From contig OZ241323.1 in assembly GCA_965199685.1 (NCBI GenBank), positions 2,108,001-2,172,000 on the forward strand: a stretch of DNA of 64,000 nt, read 5' to 3'. The notes beneath the pieces are model-generated. The model made no database searches. It was given only the letters and a program-made list of their open reading frames with translations, and was not told where the DNA came from. Each line of letters opens with the position of its first letter. Position 1 is the stretch's first letter. Positions 17,190 through 26,740 of the stretch are shown here, piece by piece. Source of the DNA: SP5GCR1 sp965199685. Its GTDB lineage: Bacteria > Pseudomonadota > Gammaproteobacteria > Poriferisulfidales > Oxydemutatoraceae. Both the position numbers and the translations under genes were made by a program.

Positions 17190-18242
17190 TTAAGGCTCAA
17201 TAGCGGCACTATTCCAACCACCTTTTGTCGCTAAATAACCTTTTAATTTAGCAGGTCTATATTTAGTGTCGCTATTCCATCGTGTTCTAACTGATTCGTG
17301 TATCAAAACTTTTGACCCATTGGTATGCTGTATGTCGCGATTATTTTTTCCTCTCAATCGATGAAAAGAAACTCTCGAGTTATGCAAAGTAGCGTTTGGG
17401 TCTCCTTTGTTGGGTTTGCCTATATGGGGTGCAATTTCAAGTCCGGCTTTTTGTGCTTCTCGTATCATCCAATATAAACTGTTATTGGACAATACTGTTC
17501 CATTTTGATCTGGTTCATAACTCCCACCAATATCTGCGTGGCATCCGGCAAACCATACTTGTTTGATCCTATTACTTCTTTTTGGGTCCCAAATTGTTGG
17601 TTCAAAATCTTCTCGCCTTTCATCTATGGCTAACGCATGTCGCGCAATTTCAATATTAGGTCCCATTTTTGTATCATAAAACTCGTCTTTGTTTTCAAAA
17701 AGTCCCAAGAACGAGAAAGGAATCCCCATTGCTCCGACTGTATCAAAAGTACCAACAAATCTAATCTTCCTAGAGAGATGCGAGTATTTATCCCTGAATT
17801 CTTTTGCTTTATCTCCCTCAGGAGCATACTCACTACGACTATTCTTGTAATAACCAAAAGCTCTTTGTATTAGCCGTGCATGAGGCCGTTTAATTATTCC
17901 ATAGTTATTAATCAAGCCACATAAAGACCTGATTGTGTATGCCCCTCTACTGAAATCGAATAAATATAGTTCATCGCCTGGAGAGTAGTTATGGACTATA
18001 TCTCTGTAATCATCCATTATGTTTTTATGCAACCCTTTTCCTGTTATTCCACTGATAACTTTGCTATGGTATGAACCAATCCCCCAATCATAAAATACTT
18101 GCTGGGGTGTATTGTCATCTTTTGCAACTGGCTGTTGAATTGCACGAGCCAATTTCAAGATATTCGTGGGAAAATCCTCTGCTAGATTTTGTTCCGGACG
18201 ATTCCATGTGCCGTCTGCACAAATTACAATCCTTTTTTTCAT
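17190..18242 (-). CDS. DUF2235 alpha/beta-hydrolase (Tle1-like phospholipase family)
   Basis: 350 residues matching DUF2235: RIVICADGTWNRPEQN at the start, then GDELYLFDFSRGAYTIRSLCG with the nucleophile serine (the usual GFSRGA reads DFSRGA, so the first Gly of the elbow is Asp), and KQVWFAGCHADIGGSY with the conserved Asp/His region. No signal peptide is seen. DUF2235 members include type VI secretion phospholipase effectors and many uncharacterised stand-alone hydrolases. No secretion genes are visible here. ATG at 18240-18242 follows AGGAGAAAG. It is the first gene of a likely three-gene set with the secreted repeat protein and the pentapeptide protein. Confidence 0.8.
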   Translation of the reverse strand: MKKRIVICADGTWNRPEQNLAEDFPTNILKLARAIQQPVAKDDNTPQQVFYDWGIGSYHSKVISGITGKGLHKNIMDDYRDIVHNYSPGDELYLFDFSRGAYTIRSLCGLINNYGIIKRPHARLIQRAFGYYKNSRSEYAPEGDKAKEFRDKYSHLSRKIRFVGTFDTVGAMGIPFSFLGLFENKDEFYDTKMGPNIEIARHALAIDERREDFEPTIWDPKRSNRIKQVWFAGCHADIGGSYEPDQNGTVLSNNSLYWMIREAQKAGLEIAPHIGKPNKGDPNATLHNSRVSFHRLRGKNNRDIQHTNGSKVLIHESVRTRWNSDTKYRPAKLKGYLATKGGWNSAAIEP

Positions 18243-18329
18243 GTCTTTCTCCTTTGGTATTGTAATAAATTCTACGCTTCAAGCTGTAGTATTCGCTCAA
18301 TAAGCACTATAAAATCAAGATGCTACGCT

Positions 18330-19229
18330 TTAGTCAAGGTCTTGAGCAACACGGAATCCTGTCTTATTGTCACGCCACCATGCAGCACCACCCGCACGAA
18401 AGGCAGAACGCAAATCTACTTCATCATCAAACCATGCTCCTCCACGTGATATGCGAGTATTTACACCAGCTAAATCCCCTGCAGAATCACACCCATCACT
18501 CCATGCACTACCATCCGACGGTGCTCCTCTATAATCATCATGCCAGCAATCCTCTACCCACTCTTGTACATTCCCGTGAATATCGCACAGCCCAAAAGCA
18601 TTGCAGTCATATCGTCCCACTTCAACAGTACCGTTATTCATCTCATCGTAGTTCGCCTGGTCTTGAGAAATCTCTGCACCAAAATGATACGCTGTGGTCG
18701 TGCCAGCACGCGCTACATACTCCCATTCTGCTTCGCTCAATAACCGATACTTTTTACCAGTTTCCTCCGATAACCACTTTACATAGGCTTTAGCATCATC
18801 CCATGCAACACAAACTACCGGATGATTGTTGTCTTGCACAAAACCTGGGTTTTCCCAGTTAAGATCAGCCTTAAGCTCCCAATCTCCAGACTCATATATT
18901 TCGCACATGCCACGTACTTTGTACTTGGTTGAATTAATAAATTCCTTAAATTGCACCAGTGTTACCTCATATTTCCCAACCGCAAAAGGTTTAGAAATGG
19001 TAACCTGACGCTGAGGCCCTTCATCGTCCCATCTCCCTTCTTCATTATCAGGAGATCCCATCAGAAATTGCCCTGCGCGTACTTCTACCATTTCAGGATA
19101 GGTTGAACAACCTGGAATGGTTTCATTTTCATCACATGGGTCGGCAAACACCAATGCAGATAATAAAAAGAGCAATATGCCAGTGCTATTTAACATCCGT
19201 TGACCAGTGCAGTTTTTTTGAAAATACAT
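18330..19229 (-). CDS. Secreted FGE-sulfatase/C-lectin-fold protein, paralogue 6
   Basis: 299 residues from ATG 19227-19229, chosen because it follows TGGAGGAAAT and gives a clean signal peptide (MYFQKNCTGQRMLNSTGILLFLLSALVFA); the frame is open further upstream. Motifs in order: YPEMVEVRAGQFLMGSPDNE, FAVGKYEVTLVQFKEFI, NHPVVCVAWDDAKAYVKWLS, YRLLSEAEWEYVARAGTTT, GLCDIHGNVQEWVEDCW and RGGAW...LRSAFR...TGFRVAQ. The family's usual CPEMV reads YPEMV. Belongs to the same subtype as array copy 2. Faces paralogue 7 across a dead IS1380. Confidence 0.8.
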   Translation of the reverse strand: MYFQKNCTGQRMLNSTGILLFLLSALVFADPCDENETIPGCSTYPEMVEVRAGQFLMGSPDNEEGRWDDEGPQRQVTISKPFAVGKYEVTLVQFKEFINSTKYKVRGMCEIYESGDWELKADLNWENPGFVQDNNHPVVCVAWDDAKAYVKWLSEETGKKYRLLSEAEWEYVARAGTTTAYHFGAEISQDQANYDEMNNGTVEVGRYDCNAFGLCDIHGNVQEWVEDCWHDDYRGAPSDGSAWSDGCDSAGDLAGVNTRISRGGAWFDDEVDLRSAFRAGGAAWWRDNKTGFRVAQDLD

Positions 19230-19535
19230 ATTTCCTCCATTCCAATAAAAACACATTATAATCAAAAATCTTGCAAAAATCTCGCTTGCTAGAGTCCCCA
19301 ATTCCGCAATAGAGTATAAAAATCGTATGTGATGGATAATTTCCACTAAATCATCAGGTCAATTGCTCAAATCTGAAACTTAATGCTACTTAATTGCTCA
19401 ATAATTAGGGATAAATCCCCATTTAGACCCAAGTGAACTGCAAAAATGCCCGAGTCTCTTGCATTGGGGTAGGCACCAGTGTAGCATCTACTTTGACTGA
19501 TGCTTAGTGAGGGTTAAAAGATAGTATCGCTGGTC

Positions 19536-20725
19536 TTAATGTAGCAACGGGTATCGCATCTTCGGCAAGAACTCGCCGAGGGTGTCGTCAAGGTGGACGA
19601 AAACTCTGCTTAATAGTTGGTAATGCGTCTTGTGTAGTTTGAGTATCCATTGTCGTCCATGTCGCACAATCTTTGCCGCCAGTGCAAACAGTCGCACTCG
19701 CAGCGTCGTCGCTCTAGCAAAACGAAACTCTGGCGGCAGTCCAGCACGCAGCAGTGCAAACACATTGTAGGCTAACACACATACAAATATACTGCGCATT
19801 GGCACCAAAATCACGACACGGCAGACGACCGACTGCAAAATCGGATTTAAGCTCCTTAATGCGGTTCTCCGAACACTCGCCACACTGATTATACTCGTGT
19901 ACGATTCGTGAGTCATCTAAACCTTTGATATTGGTTGCAACCCCGCAATAAACATACTGGTCGGTCTCAAGATACGTTGGTATAGACAGTCCCGGCAATT
20001 CTCTTTGATTAGCTAAATCAGACACTTCGCTCTTTAGAGAGCGTTGGATGACGATGTCAAATATCGTGTCGCTGTGCTGCATCAATGCGCACGCGTCTCA
20101 GCTTCACCCCGTCCGGCAACTGCGCTTGGCAGGTTTTGATAAGGCCCGCATTACCATAGTATGGTGGCACATTCCCGTCACGGAACTCTACGGCGATGAC
20201 CTGACCGCTTTCAGCTATCGTACCGATGATTGACATAAAACCGCGCTGCTTCAAATAAGTCCACTGCGCCTCGGCTTTGTTATTCAAAGTAGTGCGTTTA
20301 ACCCTCGATGACCCTAAGGTCTTGGCAATCACCTCACGACTGATCTGGTGAATTAGCGGTACTTCGGCCTCGCCATGACGGTGCAGCCATCTCGCCAAAG
20401 TATTTGCTCCCGGAATCTACTCAATACCAGCCAACTTAAGCAACTCTTTCCCAGTGTGTAGGTGGTAAACATCTGCAAGACATTTTCTGCCCTCGTTGAG
20501 CATCAACACAAAGGCATTGACGACGGTGCTGTGGTGATAACTGATATTGCTACCCAATGCCGGAAATAAGCCATCCGCCTGTTGCCTGATTTTGAGTGCT
20601 TCTAGCACATGAATAGCTACCAACAAACCACTGCGAGAGGTTAACTTCTCGCCAGTGATACCTAGCGTATAAGGTGTTCGCTTGAACTGCTTATCTCGCT
20701 TTTTCTTGCTTCCTTTTGACACCAC
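19536..20725 (-). pseudogene. IS1380-family transposase, multiply frameshifted
   Basis: Four short minus-strand frames in series (20417-20725, 20057-20398, 19714-20085, 19536-19916) each carry a piece of one IS1380-type transposase. These are the N-terminal GLLVAIHVLEALKIRQQADG region, the KQRGFMSIIGTIAESGQVIAVEFRDGN core, ETDQYVYCGVATNIKG, and the C-terminal ATTLRVRLFALAAKIVRHGR. At least three frame breaks or stops separate them, so it is non-functional. It separates FGE paralogues 6 and 7. The flanks 19347-19535 and 20726-20911 show no gene. Confidence 0.75.
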
Positions 20726-20911
20726 ACCTCCAATAATTTTGCTGATTAAATAATAATAACCATAGCAGAATAATAAGGCTTTGTGCGGAGTTTCATGTGA
20801 AAAATCATCAATAATTATCTTTCACCCATTAGGTGACTCAGTAATTTGCCTTAGAGTGTTGTAATATAAAAGTTTGCAACCTTTTACAGTTCTCTATTGC
20901 GGAATTAGAGT

Positions 20912-21820
20912 TTAGTTGAAGTCCCGCGCAATACGGAATCCTGTTTCATTGTCACGCCACCATGCAGCACTTTTATTACGACGAAAGGCAGAGCGCAAAC
21001 CTATATCATTATCAGTCCATGCTCCTCCACGTAATATACGAGTATTTACACCAGCGAAATCCTCTACAGAATCACACCCATCCCTCCATGCACTACCATC
21101 CGACGGTGATCCTCTATAATCATCATGCCAACAATCCTCTACCCACTCCCATACATTTCCGTGAATATCGCACAGATTAAAAGCATTGCAGTCATATTGC
21201 CCCACCTCAACAGTACCGTTCTTCATGCTATCGTAGTTTGCCTGTTCTTGAGAAATCGTTGCACCAAAATGATAAGCTGTAGTCGTACCAGCGCGCGCCA
21301 CATACTCCCATTCTGCTTCGCTCAATAATCGGTACTTTTGTTCGGTTATATCTGATAGCCACTTGACATACGCTTTAGCATCATCCCATGCAACACAAAC
21401 TACCGGATGATTGTCGTTTTGCTCAAAGCCTGGACTCTCCCAATTAAGATCAGCCTCAAAATTCCAAGCTCTAGAATTAAAATCATATTTTTGACACATA
21501 CCGCTAACTTTATATTCCTCCTCCTTAATAAATTCCCTAAATTGCCCTACGGTCACTTCATATTTACTTACTGCAAAAGGTTTAGAAATATTAACCTGAT
21601 GTTGTGGCCGTTCAGTAGACAATGCTTGTTCGTCATCTTCGGGAGACCCCATCAAAAATTCTCCTGCGGGTACGACTACCATTTCAGGACATTCTGGACA
21701 ATCCTGGAAGGTTGCACCTACTTTATATTTGTCGGCAAATACCAAGGCAGATAATAAAAAGAGCAATATACCAATGCTATTTAATATTCGTTGACCAGTG
21801 CAGCTTTTTTGAGAATACAT
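20912..21820 (-). CDS. Secreted FGE-sulfatase/C-lectin-fold protein, paralogue 7
   Basis: 302 residues from ATG 21818-21820, with the signal peptide MYSQKSCTGQRILNSIGILL...LVFA. The body reads CPEMVVVPAGEFLMGSPEDDE, VGQFREFIKEEEYKVSGMCQ, NHPVVCVAWDDAKAYVKWLS, LCDIHGNVWEWVEDCWHDDY and RGGAW...LRSAFR...NETGFRIAR. A GGAGGAAATCGG ribosome-binding site lies just upstream. Close relative of paralogue 6 and array copy 2, and likely non-diversifying. Divergent from the adjacent protease gene. Confidence 0.8.
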   Translation of the reverse strand: MYSQKSCTGQRILNSIGILLFLLSALVFADKYKVGATFQDCPECPEMVVVPAGEFLMGSPEDDEQALSTERPQHQVNISKPFAVSKYEVTVGQFREFIKEEEYKVSGMCQKYDFNSRAWNFEADLNWESPGFEQNDNHPVVCVAWDDAKAYVKWLSDITEQKYRLLSEAEWEYVARAGTTTAYHFGATISQEQANYDSMKNGTVEVGQYDCNAFNLCDIHGNVWEWVEDCWHDDYRGSPSDGSAWRDGCDSVEDFAGVNTRILRGGAWTDNDIGLRSAFRRNKSAAWWRDNETGFRIARDFN

Positions 21821-21888
21821 ATTTCCGATTTCCTCCGTCCTTATATGCCGATATACCCTATAATAGAACTTTTTATGCACGAAGCAAA

Positions 21889-23082
21889 ATGCCGTTACTC
21901 AATATAACTTTTTGGTTTTTAGCCGGTCTCATAGTCGGATGGTTTCTAGCTACGGCACAAGATGACGGTTTTGACAATATGATGTCGCTACTTCCGGATA
22001 ACACCGAACAAAACAGGGAAGCCCCTCAAATCGCAGCTTTCGGCGATGATACAGCCGAAAACATCTACACCGAAGATGATACCAATAATAACAGTATCGT
22101 AATAGAGAAATTTGAAAGTGCAATAAAGGAGAATAACCAAGAGGCAATCCTGATTTACAATCAAGAACTGCGTGTCGGCGGCGACTTTACAAAACAAATG
22201 CGTAGCCGTTTGATTGCTCGCATGGTCAGGTTGATACGGTTACGCCGGCATCAAGATGCGCAACAATTAATCACTGCATACCTTGATTCCAACGCTTATG
22301 ATGCCGAAGTCTTAGTGATACAAGCCCAGCTAAATAATATCCTGGAACGCCATTTTGACGCGCTTGGCAATGTTTATGATGCAAAAATATACGGCGACCG
22401 TAGTATAGAAGAGAAAACCATAGACCAGTTTATTGACAAAACACTCACCGAATATGAACAGCTATTGATAGAAAAAAAAGAATGGGATTCATTGGTTGCT
22501 CTCTACAGTTTAGTGGTGGAAAAAGATTATAGCGAACGCCAATCCTTGTATTACTACAAGTTGTCGCAAGCACAATTCAAACTCAGCGATTATTACAATG
22601 CACTTGCTAGTTTAAGCCAAATTGTCGGCAACCCTTTGTGGAGTAGAAAAGCGCAATACTTCCAGCTAACGATAGAGAAATTCATTGAGGGCGACGGCAT
22701 TGTTGCCATCCCCGTCAAGTATATAGAGCCGCATAAATTCTTGGTGATAGTAACCATCAACGATACGATTGAAGCTGAGCTTTTAATAGATACCGGTGCT
22801 TCTCTCTCAGTGCTGAGACAAAAATTTATAGACGAGGTTGAACTGCCAATCAAAGACGAAGAACCTCTTATATTGACTACCGTCAGCGATGTTGTGGAAG
22901 CACGCACTATCACATTGGATAGTTTTGGTATCAACGATATTCAATTTGCCGATATGTCTATAGGGGTGACCGAAATGCCTGATGATTTTGTTCCCGACGG
23001 CTTACTCGGTATGGATTTTCTAAGCAAATTTGAGTTTAATCTGGATCAAGAAGATTTAACTCTGTTCCTGTATAGTTTATAG
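21889..23082 (+). CDS. Membrane-anchored retropepsin-like aspartic protease with TPR-like middle
   Basis: 397 residues starting at MPLLNITFWF. The frame is open upstream, but that part overlaps paralogue 7 antisense and is unlikely to be coding. One N-terminal transmembrane helix (~4-22) is followed by an acidic linker, a helical repeat region (~85-270) typical of TPR folds, and a C-terminal clan-AA domain. The catalytic motif is LLIDTGASLSVL (about 305), with LGMDFLSKFEF near the end, as in bacterial TIGR02281-type proteases. Such proteins act as dimers in the envelope. Substrate unknown. The frame is intact. Confidence 0.75.
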   Translation: MPLLNITFWFLAGLIVGWFLATAQDDGFDNMMSLLPDNTEQNREAPQIAAFGDDTAENIYTEDDTNNNSIVIEKFESAIKENNQEAILIYNQELRVGGDFTKQMRSRLIARMVRLIRLRRHQDAQQLITAYLDSNAYDAEVLVIQAQLNNILERHFDALGNVYDAKIYGDRSIEEKTIDQFIDKTLTEYEQLLIEKKEWDSLVALYSLVVEKDYSERQSLYYYKLSQAQFKLSDYYNALASLSQIVGNPLWSRKAQYFQLTIEKFIEGDGIVAIPVKYIEPHKFLVIVTINDTIEAELLIDTGASLSVLRQKFIDEVELPIKDEEPLILTTVSDVVEARTITLDSFGINDIQFADMSIGVTEMPDDFVPDGLLGMDFLSKFEFNLDQEDLTLFLYSL

Positions 23083-23265
23083 TTCGGTTATTGAAGCATT
23101 GAATCGCTGATTGAACCAGTAGGTCAATCGGCGTGACATTGTGCAGAACCTAACATGATTGCTAAACGCATGCATTACAAAATGCACAGGAAGGGAATAA
23201 AAAAGGCCTGGTCTCTATACAAGTTTATAACCCCTGAGGGATGTAGAACTAGGGAGATAATCGCC

Positions 23266-23493
23266 CTATACAAACCTAATTGGCAAGCTAACAGCCGATA
23301 CAATAAAGGCAATATTTATCGCTACTAATAAACCTAACATCCACTTCATAGCCCTGATCTCTGCCTTTACTTCCGCTATATCTGCCTTTGTAGCGACATC
23401 TTTATTACTGGCAACATCGGCAACCGCTTCCTTTGCCTCATCATGGTCTAATCCTAACTTTGTTAGTGCGTTATAAAGTGCTATTTCCGACAT
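23266..23493 (-). CDS. Small coiled-coil, C-terminally membrane-anchored protein (DUF1640-like)
   Basis: 75 residues: MSEIALYNALTKLGLDHDEA, then a helical KEAVADVASNKDVATKADIAEVKAEIRA segment with a coiled-coil pattern and one C-terminal transmembrane helix (WMLGLLVAINIAFIVSAVSL). It resembles short bacterial DUF1640/CCDC90-type proteins. Two paralogues sit at 42970 and 46257, each behind a Rpn-like nuclease gene. This copy stands alone, with interspersed-repeat sequence upstream (23100-23160) and downstream. Role unknown. Confidence 0.6.
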   Translation of the reverse strand: MSEIALYNALTKLGLDHDEAKEAVADVASNKDVATKADIAEVKAEIRAMKWMLGLLVAINIAFIVSAVSLPIRFV

Positions 23494-23693
23494 ATCTAAT
23501 TTCCGGTTATTATCTGTGAATTACTATTATAAGACCAATGCATAACTCCGCCAATCGCTATTTGAAATAAATTTCATTGGAACTGTTGGGAAATAGAACC
23601 ATTGATTGAACCAGTAGGTCAATATGGGTGGTTTGCGTGATTTGATGGCGAAAGCGGTTGGGTTCATGCAATAGCAGTACTTTTCGTCTCACA

Positions 23694-24656
23694 TCAGGTC
23701 ATAGAAACTCTTTTCACCTGATAGCCGTATCCTTCCAGCAGGCTTAGCACGCCTTCTTTACCGTATAAATGCAAGGCACCGACGGCAATAAAAGTGTTTT
23801 TTCTACGCAAAGGTGCCAACATATAGTGCGCCATTACGATATTGCGAATATACAGCACATGCTTGAGATAGGTTTTTTTGTAACCTTTATCAGTAGACTC
23901 TTGGGATATAAAGCGTGTGGCAAGTGACAGCATCTCTGCCAAATCTTCTTTTAGATAGAGTTCAATCATCGCTTCCGCAGTCGATGATAGTTCACTTAGA
24001 TGCTCTACGCGATCCTTTAGCAAAGCAACTTGAGCGTCAACCGGGAAGGCATAATACGCTGCCATCAACTCTTCCAGCGTTTCTAATTGGTACGTCGTTG
24101 CCGAATTATCCAGTGCCATTTGATAAAGCATATAATCCAACATCACTCGATTATTAGTGTTGCTTTTATCCGAGGCATCTTTGGCTGCATAAATTCCGGA
24201 TAGTGCATGCATAGCAGCCCATGGTTTCAACTTCTCTATACGCTCATCCTTAAAACCGTTCATTCGTAGTTGCTCGCGTATGGATTGGTATGTTTTAGCA
24301 TCCACCAAATCGTTCAGTCGTTGTCCCTCTTCAAGCATCATATCTTTGACTATACTCCTGAAGCCGGAGTTCGGACTGAAATAGCGTACTCCCGGAAAAG
24401 TTTCTATACAAAAATTATCCGCTTCCAACAAAGCCGATTTAACAGGTTGTTTCAATTCGGAGATACGCATGTCGTTTGAATGTAGGGTTCCGAATAGATA
24501 GCCTATGTGTTCGCCTGCCTTTGATATAGACCAAAACAGCCCCTCGTCAAAACGCCCTGCAGCTTGGGTCTTTTCGGTGGATTCTAATTCTGCCTGCAGT
24601 GATGCAGATGATATCAGTAGTGATAAAGCTGATAGTGCCAATAAAAATCTTTTCAT
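23694..24656 (-). CDS. TraB/GumN-family exported protein
   Basis: 320 residues. A signal peptide (MKRFLLALSALSLLISSASLQA) precedes the hallmark LFWSISKAGEHIGYLFGTLHSND. The family's conserved end is FIAVGALHLYGKEGVLSLLEGYGYQV. The HS and GALH motifs are the putative metal-binding or catalytic residues of the TraB/GumN (Tiki-like) superfamily, some members of which are metalloproteases. No obvious operon partner: the gene lies upstream of hemD on the same strand in the order of the chromosome but is separated by 109 bp. Confidence 0.8.
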   Translation of the reverse strand: MKRFLLALSALSLLISSASLQAELESTEKTQAAGRFDEGLFWSISKAGEHIGYLFGTLHSNDMRISELKQPVKSALLEADNFCIETFPGVRYFSPNSGFRSIVKDMMLEEGQRLNDLVDAKTYQSIREQLRMNGFKDERIEKLKPWAAMHALSGIYAAKDASDKSNTNNRVMLDYMLYQMALDNSATTYQLETLEELMAAYYAFPVDAQVALLKDRVEHLSELSSTAEAMIELYLKEDLAEMLSLATRFISQESTDKGYKKTYLKHVLYIRNIVMAHYMLAPLRRKNTFIAVGALHLYGKEGVLSLLEGYGYQVKRVSMT

Positions 24657-24764
24657 ATTTTACTCCCTATGTGTTTGAGGCAATTAGTTGTCAATGGGTT
24701 TATTTTAGCAGTAAATTAAATGATGTTGACATCACATGCTGATACGATGGGTTCCAAGGGAAAA

Positions 24765-25547
24765 TTATCGCTTGCAATAATGGTCTATAATTGCCGGCAA
24801 CATATCCTCGTCAATCGGGCTACGGGCAACGATGGGCGGACGTTTGAAACCCAGCCTGCTATGCAATGCTTTGATGCTGGGACTTCCTAGAACCAGCTGC
24901 CTATCGAGCAACATGGCAAGAGAATCCTCCTCGGCCATTGCGTGCAGGTTTGCTAAAGTTTCGCCACTTGCCGCAGTAATATAATCGGGTACCGTGTGTT
25001 GTTCGTTGAACCGTAAGTGTTTTGACGGTCTTTGTCTGCGATAGACTTCGGCATAATCTACCTCTAGTCCTCGGCGGCTAAGTTCCTCACCCAAATACGG
25101 GTTTCCTCCACGACCGCGAAAAATCAACACTGCCCCTCGTCTTATGTTTTTTATAGACTGCAGCGCAGCCAGGGTTTCGCTACTCGCCGCCTCGTGCGGA
25201 TGTATTGCATCGGCTATACCTGCCTCTGCCAATGCTTCTGCGGTTTTAATCCCGACTGCGGCAACTGGTATATTGATCCGGTGAATGCCTGCTTTGTGCA
25301 ATAGCCGAGTGCCGTAATACACTGCATTGCGACTGATAAAAACTAGCAAACCGTATTTATCAAGTTGTCTGACTTTATTCAGATTGGCTTCGCTATGCGC
25401 GGTATCTATGATTTCCATGCACGGAAAACGAATGACGGTAGCCCCTTGCTCGGCACAAAGCTCTGACAATCTATCCGCTAGTTGCATGGGTCTTGTCACC
25501 ATAACGCTACAACCTTGCAACGGAAGGTTTTTGCGAGGTTTATCCAT
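24765..25547 (-). CDS. hemD: Uroporphyrinogen-III synthase
   Basis: 260 residues. Cyclises hydroxymethylbilane to uroporphyrinogen III in tetrapyrrole synthesis, in the cytosol. Sequence support: GCSVMVTRPMQLADRLSELC at the N-terminus, the GLLVFISRNAVYYGTRLL and AVGIKTAEALAEAGI blocks, LIFRGRGGNPYLGEELSRRG, and the conserved TAASGETLANL near 200. The family is poorly conserved, but position settles it. The start overlaps the 3' end of hemC by 8 nt, indicating translational coupling. Confidence 0.9.
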   Translation of the reverse strand: MDKPRKNLPLQGCSVMVTRPMQLADRLSELCAEQGATVIRFPCMEIIDTAHSEANLNKVRQLDKYGLLVFISRNAVYYGTRLLHKAGIHRINIPVAAVGIKTAEALAEAGIADAIHPHEAASSETLAALQSIKNIRRGAVLIFRGRGGNPYLGEELSRRGLEVDYAEVYRRQRPSKHLRFNEQHTVPDYITAASGETLANLHAMAEEDSLAMLLDRQLVLGSPSIKALHSRLGFKRPPIVARSPIDEDMLPAIIDHYCKR

Positions 25548-26463
25548 TGTCTAGCAAGGGCGCAATCAATGCGGCAGCACCTTGGTCAAGCAAGGCATTC
25601 GCAGCCGCGATGCCAAGCTGTTCGCTTTGCTCTATGGTGCCGTGCCGTTCGTCTCTGAGTATTTTCTTGCCGTCTATATCGCCGACCAAAGAGCGTAGAC
25701 GAAGGTTGCCGTTATCGCATTGAGCGTATGCCGCTATTGGCATCCTACAATCACCTCCCAATGCCAAACTCAACGCTCTTTCCGCTTGCAGACAAGCATA
25801 ACTTGTAGTATCGTTTAGTGCGGTGATATAAGACAGCATCGGGTGATCGTGCAGACATTCTATACCGATGATTCCTTGTCCTATCGCCGGTAGACTAATA
25901 CGGTGCGGTAGCAAATAACGAATATGCTGAGACAAGCCCAACCGTTCGAGTCCGGCAGCAGCCAATATCAGAGCATCGCATTCGCCTTTATCCAGTTTGC
26001 TAAGACGCGTACCGACATTTCCTCTTAAAGGCAATACCTTTATATCTGGATAACGATGTTTCACCTGGCACTGCCGGCGTAGACTTGATGTCCCTATAGT
26101 CGCGTGCTTCGGTAGCTGTTCAAGATCATCATAATCTTTAGACACAAATGCATCCGACGGGTCTGCGCGTGTTAATGCGGCAGCGACGATAAAACCTTCG
26201 GGTAATTCGCACGGCACATCTTTCATTGAATGAACCGCAATATCGGCTTGGTCTTCTAGCAATACCTTTTCTAATGACTTAACGAATAAGCCTTTGCCTC
26301 CTATCTCGCTCAGAGAATTTTCAAGCCGTTCGTCTCCTTCGCTTACTATAGGGACGATCTCTATTTTGATTTCAGGATGCAGTGCCGCTAAATGCTCGGC
26401 AACTATGTTCGTTTGTTTTAATGCCAGTGGGCTTTTGCGTGTAACTATACGGATCGTGTTCAC
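25540..26463 (-). CDS. hemC: Porphobilinogen deaminase (hydroxymethylbilane synthase)
   Basis: 307 residues, the usual length. Polymerises four porphobilinogens to hydroxymethylbilane. Diagnostic segments: IRIVTRKSPLALKQTNIVAE, IAVHSMKDVPCELPEGFIVA, IGTSSLRRQCQVKHRYPDIK, LRGNVGTRLSKLDKGECDAL and ALGGDCRMPIAAYA, whose Cys carries the dipyrromethane cofactor. Upstream hemD overlaps by 8 nt. An inverted-repeat element occupies the DNA just 5' of the start. Confidence 0.95.
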   Translation of the reverse strand: MNTIRIVTRKSPLALKQTNIVAEHLAALHPEIKIEIVPIVSEGDERLENSLSEIGGKGLFVKSLEKVLLEDQADIAVHSMKDVPCELPEGFIVAAALTRADPSDAFVSKDYDDLEQLPKHATIGTSSLRRQCQVKHRYPDIKVLPLRGNVGTRLSKLDKGECDALILAAAGLERLGLSQHIRYLLPHRISLPAIGQGIIGIECLHDHPMLSYITALNDTTSYACLQAERALSLALGGDCRMPIAAYAQCDNGNLRLRSLVGDIDGKKILRDERHGTIEQSEQLGIAAANALLDQGAAALIAPLLDNG

Positions 26464-26468
26464 TATGT

Positions 26469-26723
26469 ACTACGCTGTTGAAAAAGTATCCTTGAGCTGT
26501 AGGGGAGGGCTAACATGCCCTCCCAAACGCGTTGCGTCTGCACGAACAATCCATTCATCCATTTCGTTTATGGAAACCATGATTTGATGGCGCATGGCGG
26601 TTCTGTTCGTGCAGAACGGTACTTTAGGGAGGGCATGTTAGCCCTCCCCTACGGGTGGTTATTATAAATTTGATGGCGCAAGCGGTTAGGTTCATTCAAT
26701 GTCGGTGCTTTTTTAACAGCCGA
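26469..26723. repeat. Inverted-repeat element between cysQ and hemC
   Basis: The ends read CTGTTGAAAAAGTA and, inverted, TTTTTTAACAGC. Inside are two long complementary arms, TAGGGGAGGGCTAACATGCC near 26500 and its reverse complement near 26633, able to form a hairpin. Related to the elements at 29134, 41843 and 53990. Confidence 0.7.
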
Positions 26724-26740
26724 TATGTGGCGGTGGATTT

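Noticed and set aside
21622..21888. N-terminal extension of the protease gene
   Set aside because: The extra 89 codons are antisense to FGE paralogue 7 and show no exported or domain features. The ATG at 21889 starts directly with a transmembrane helix.
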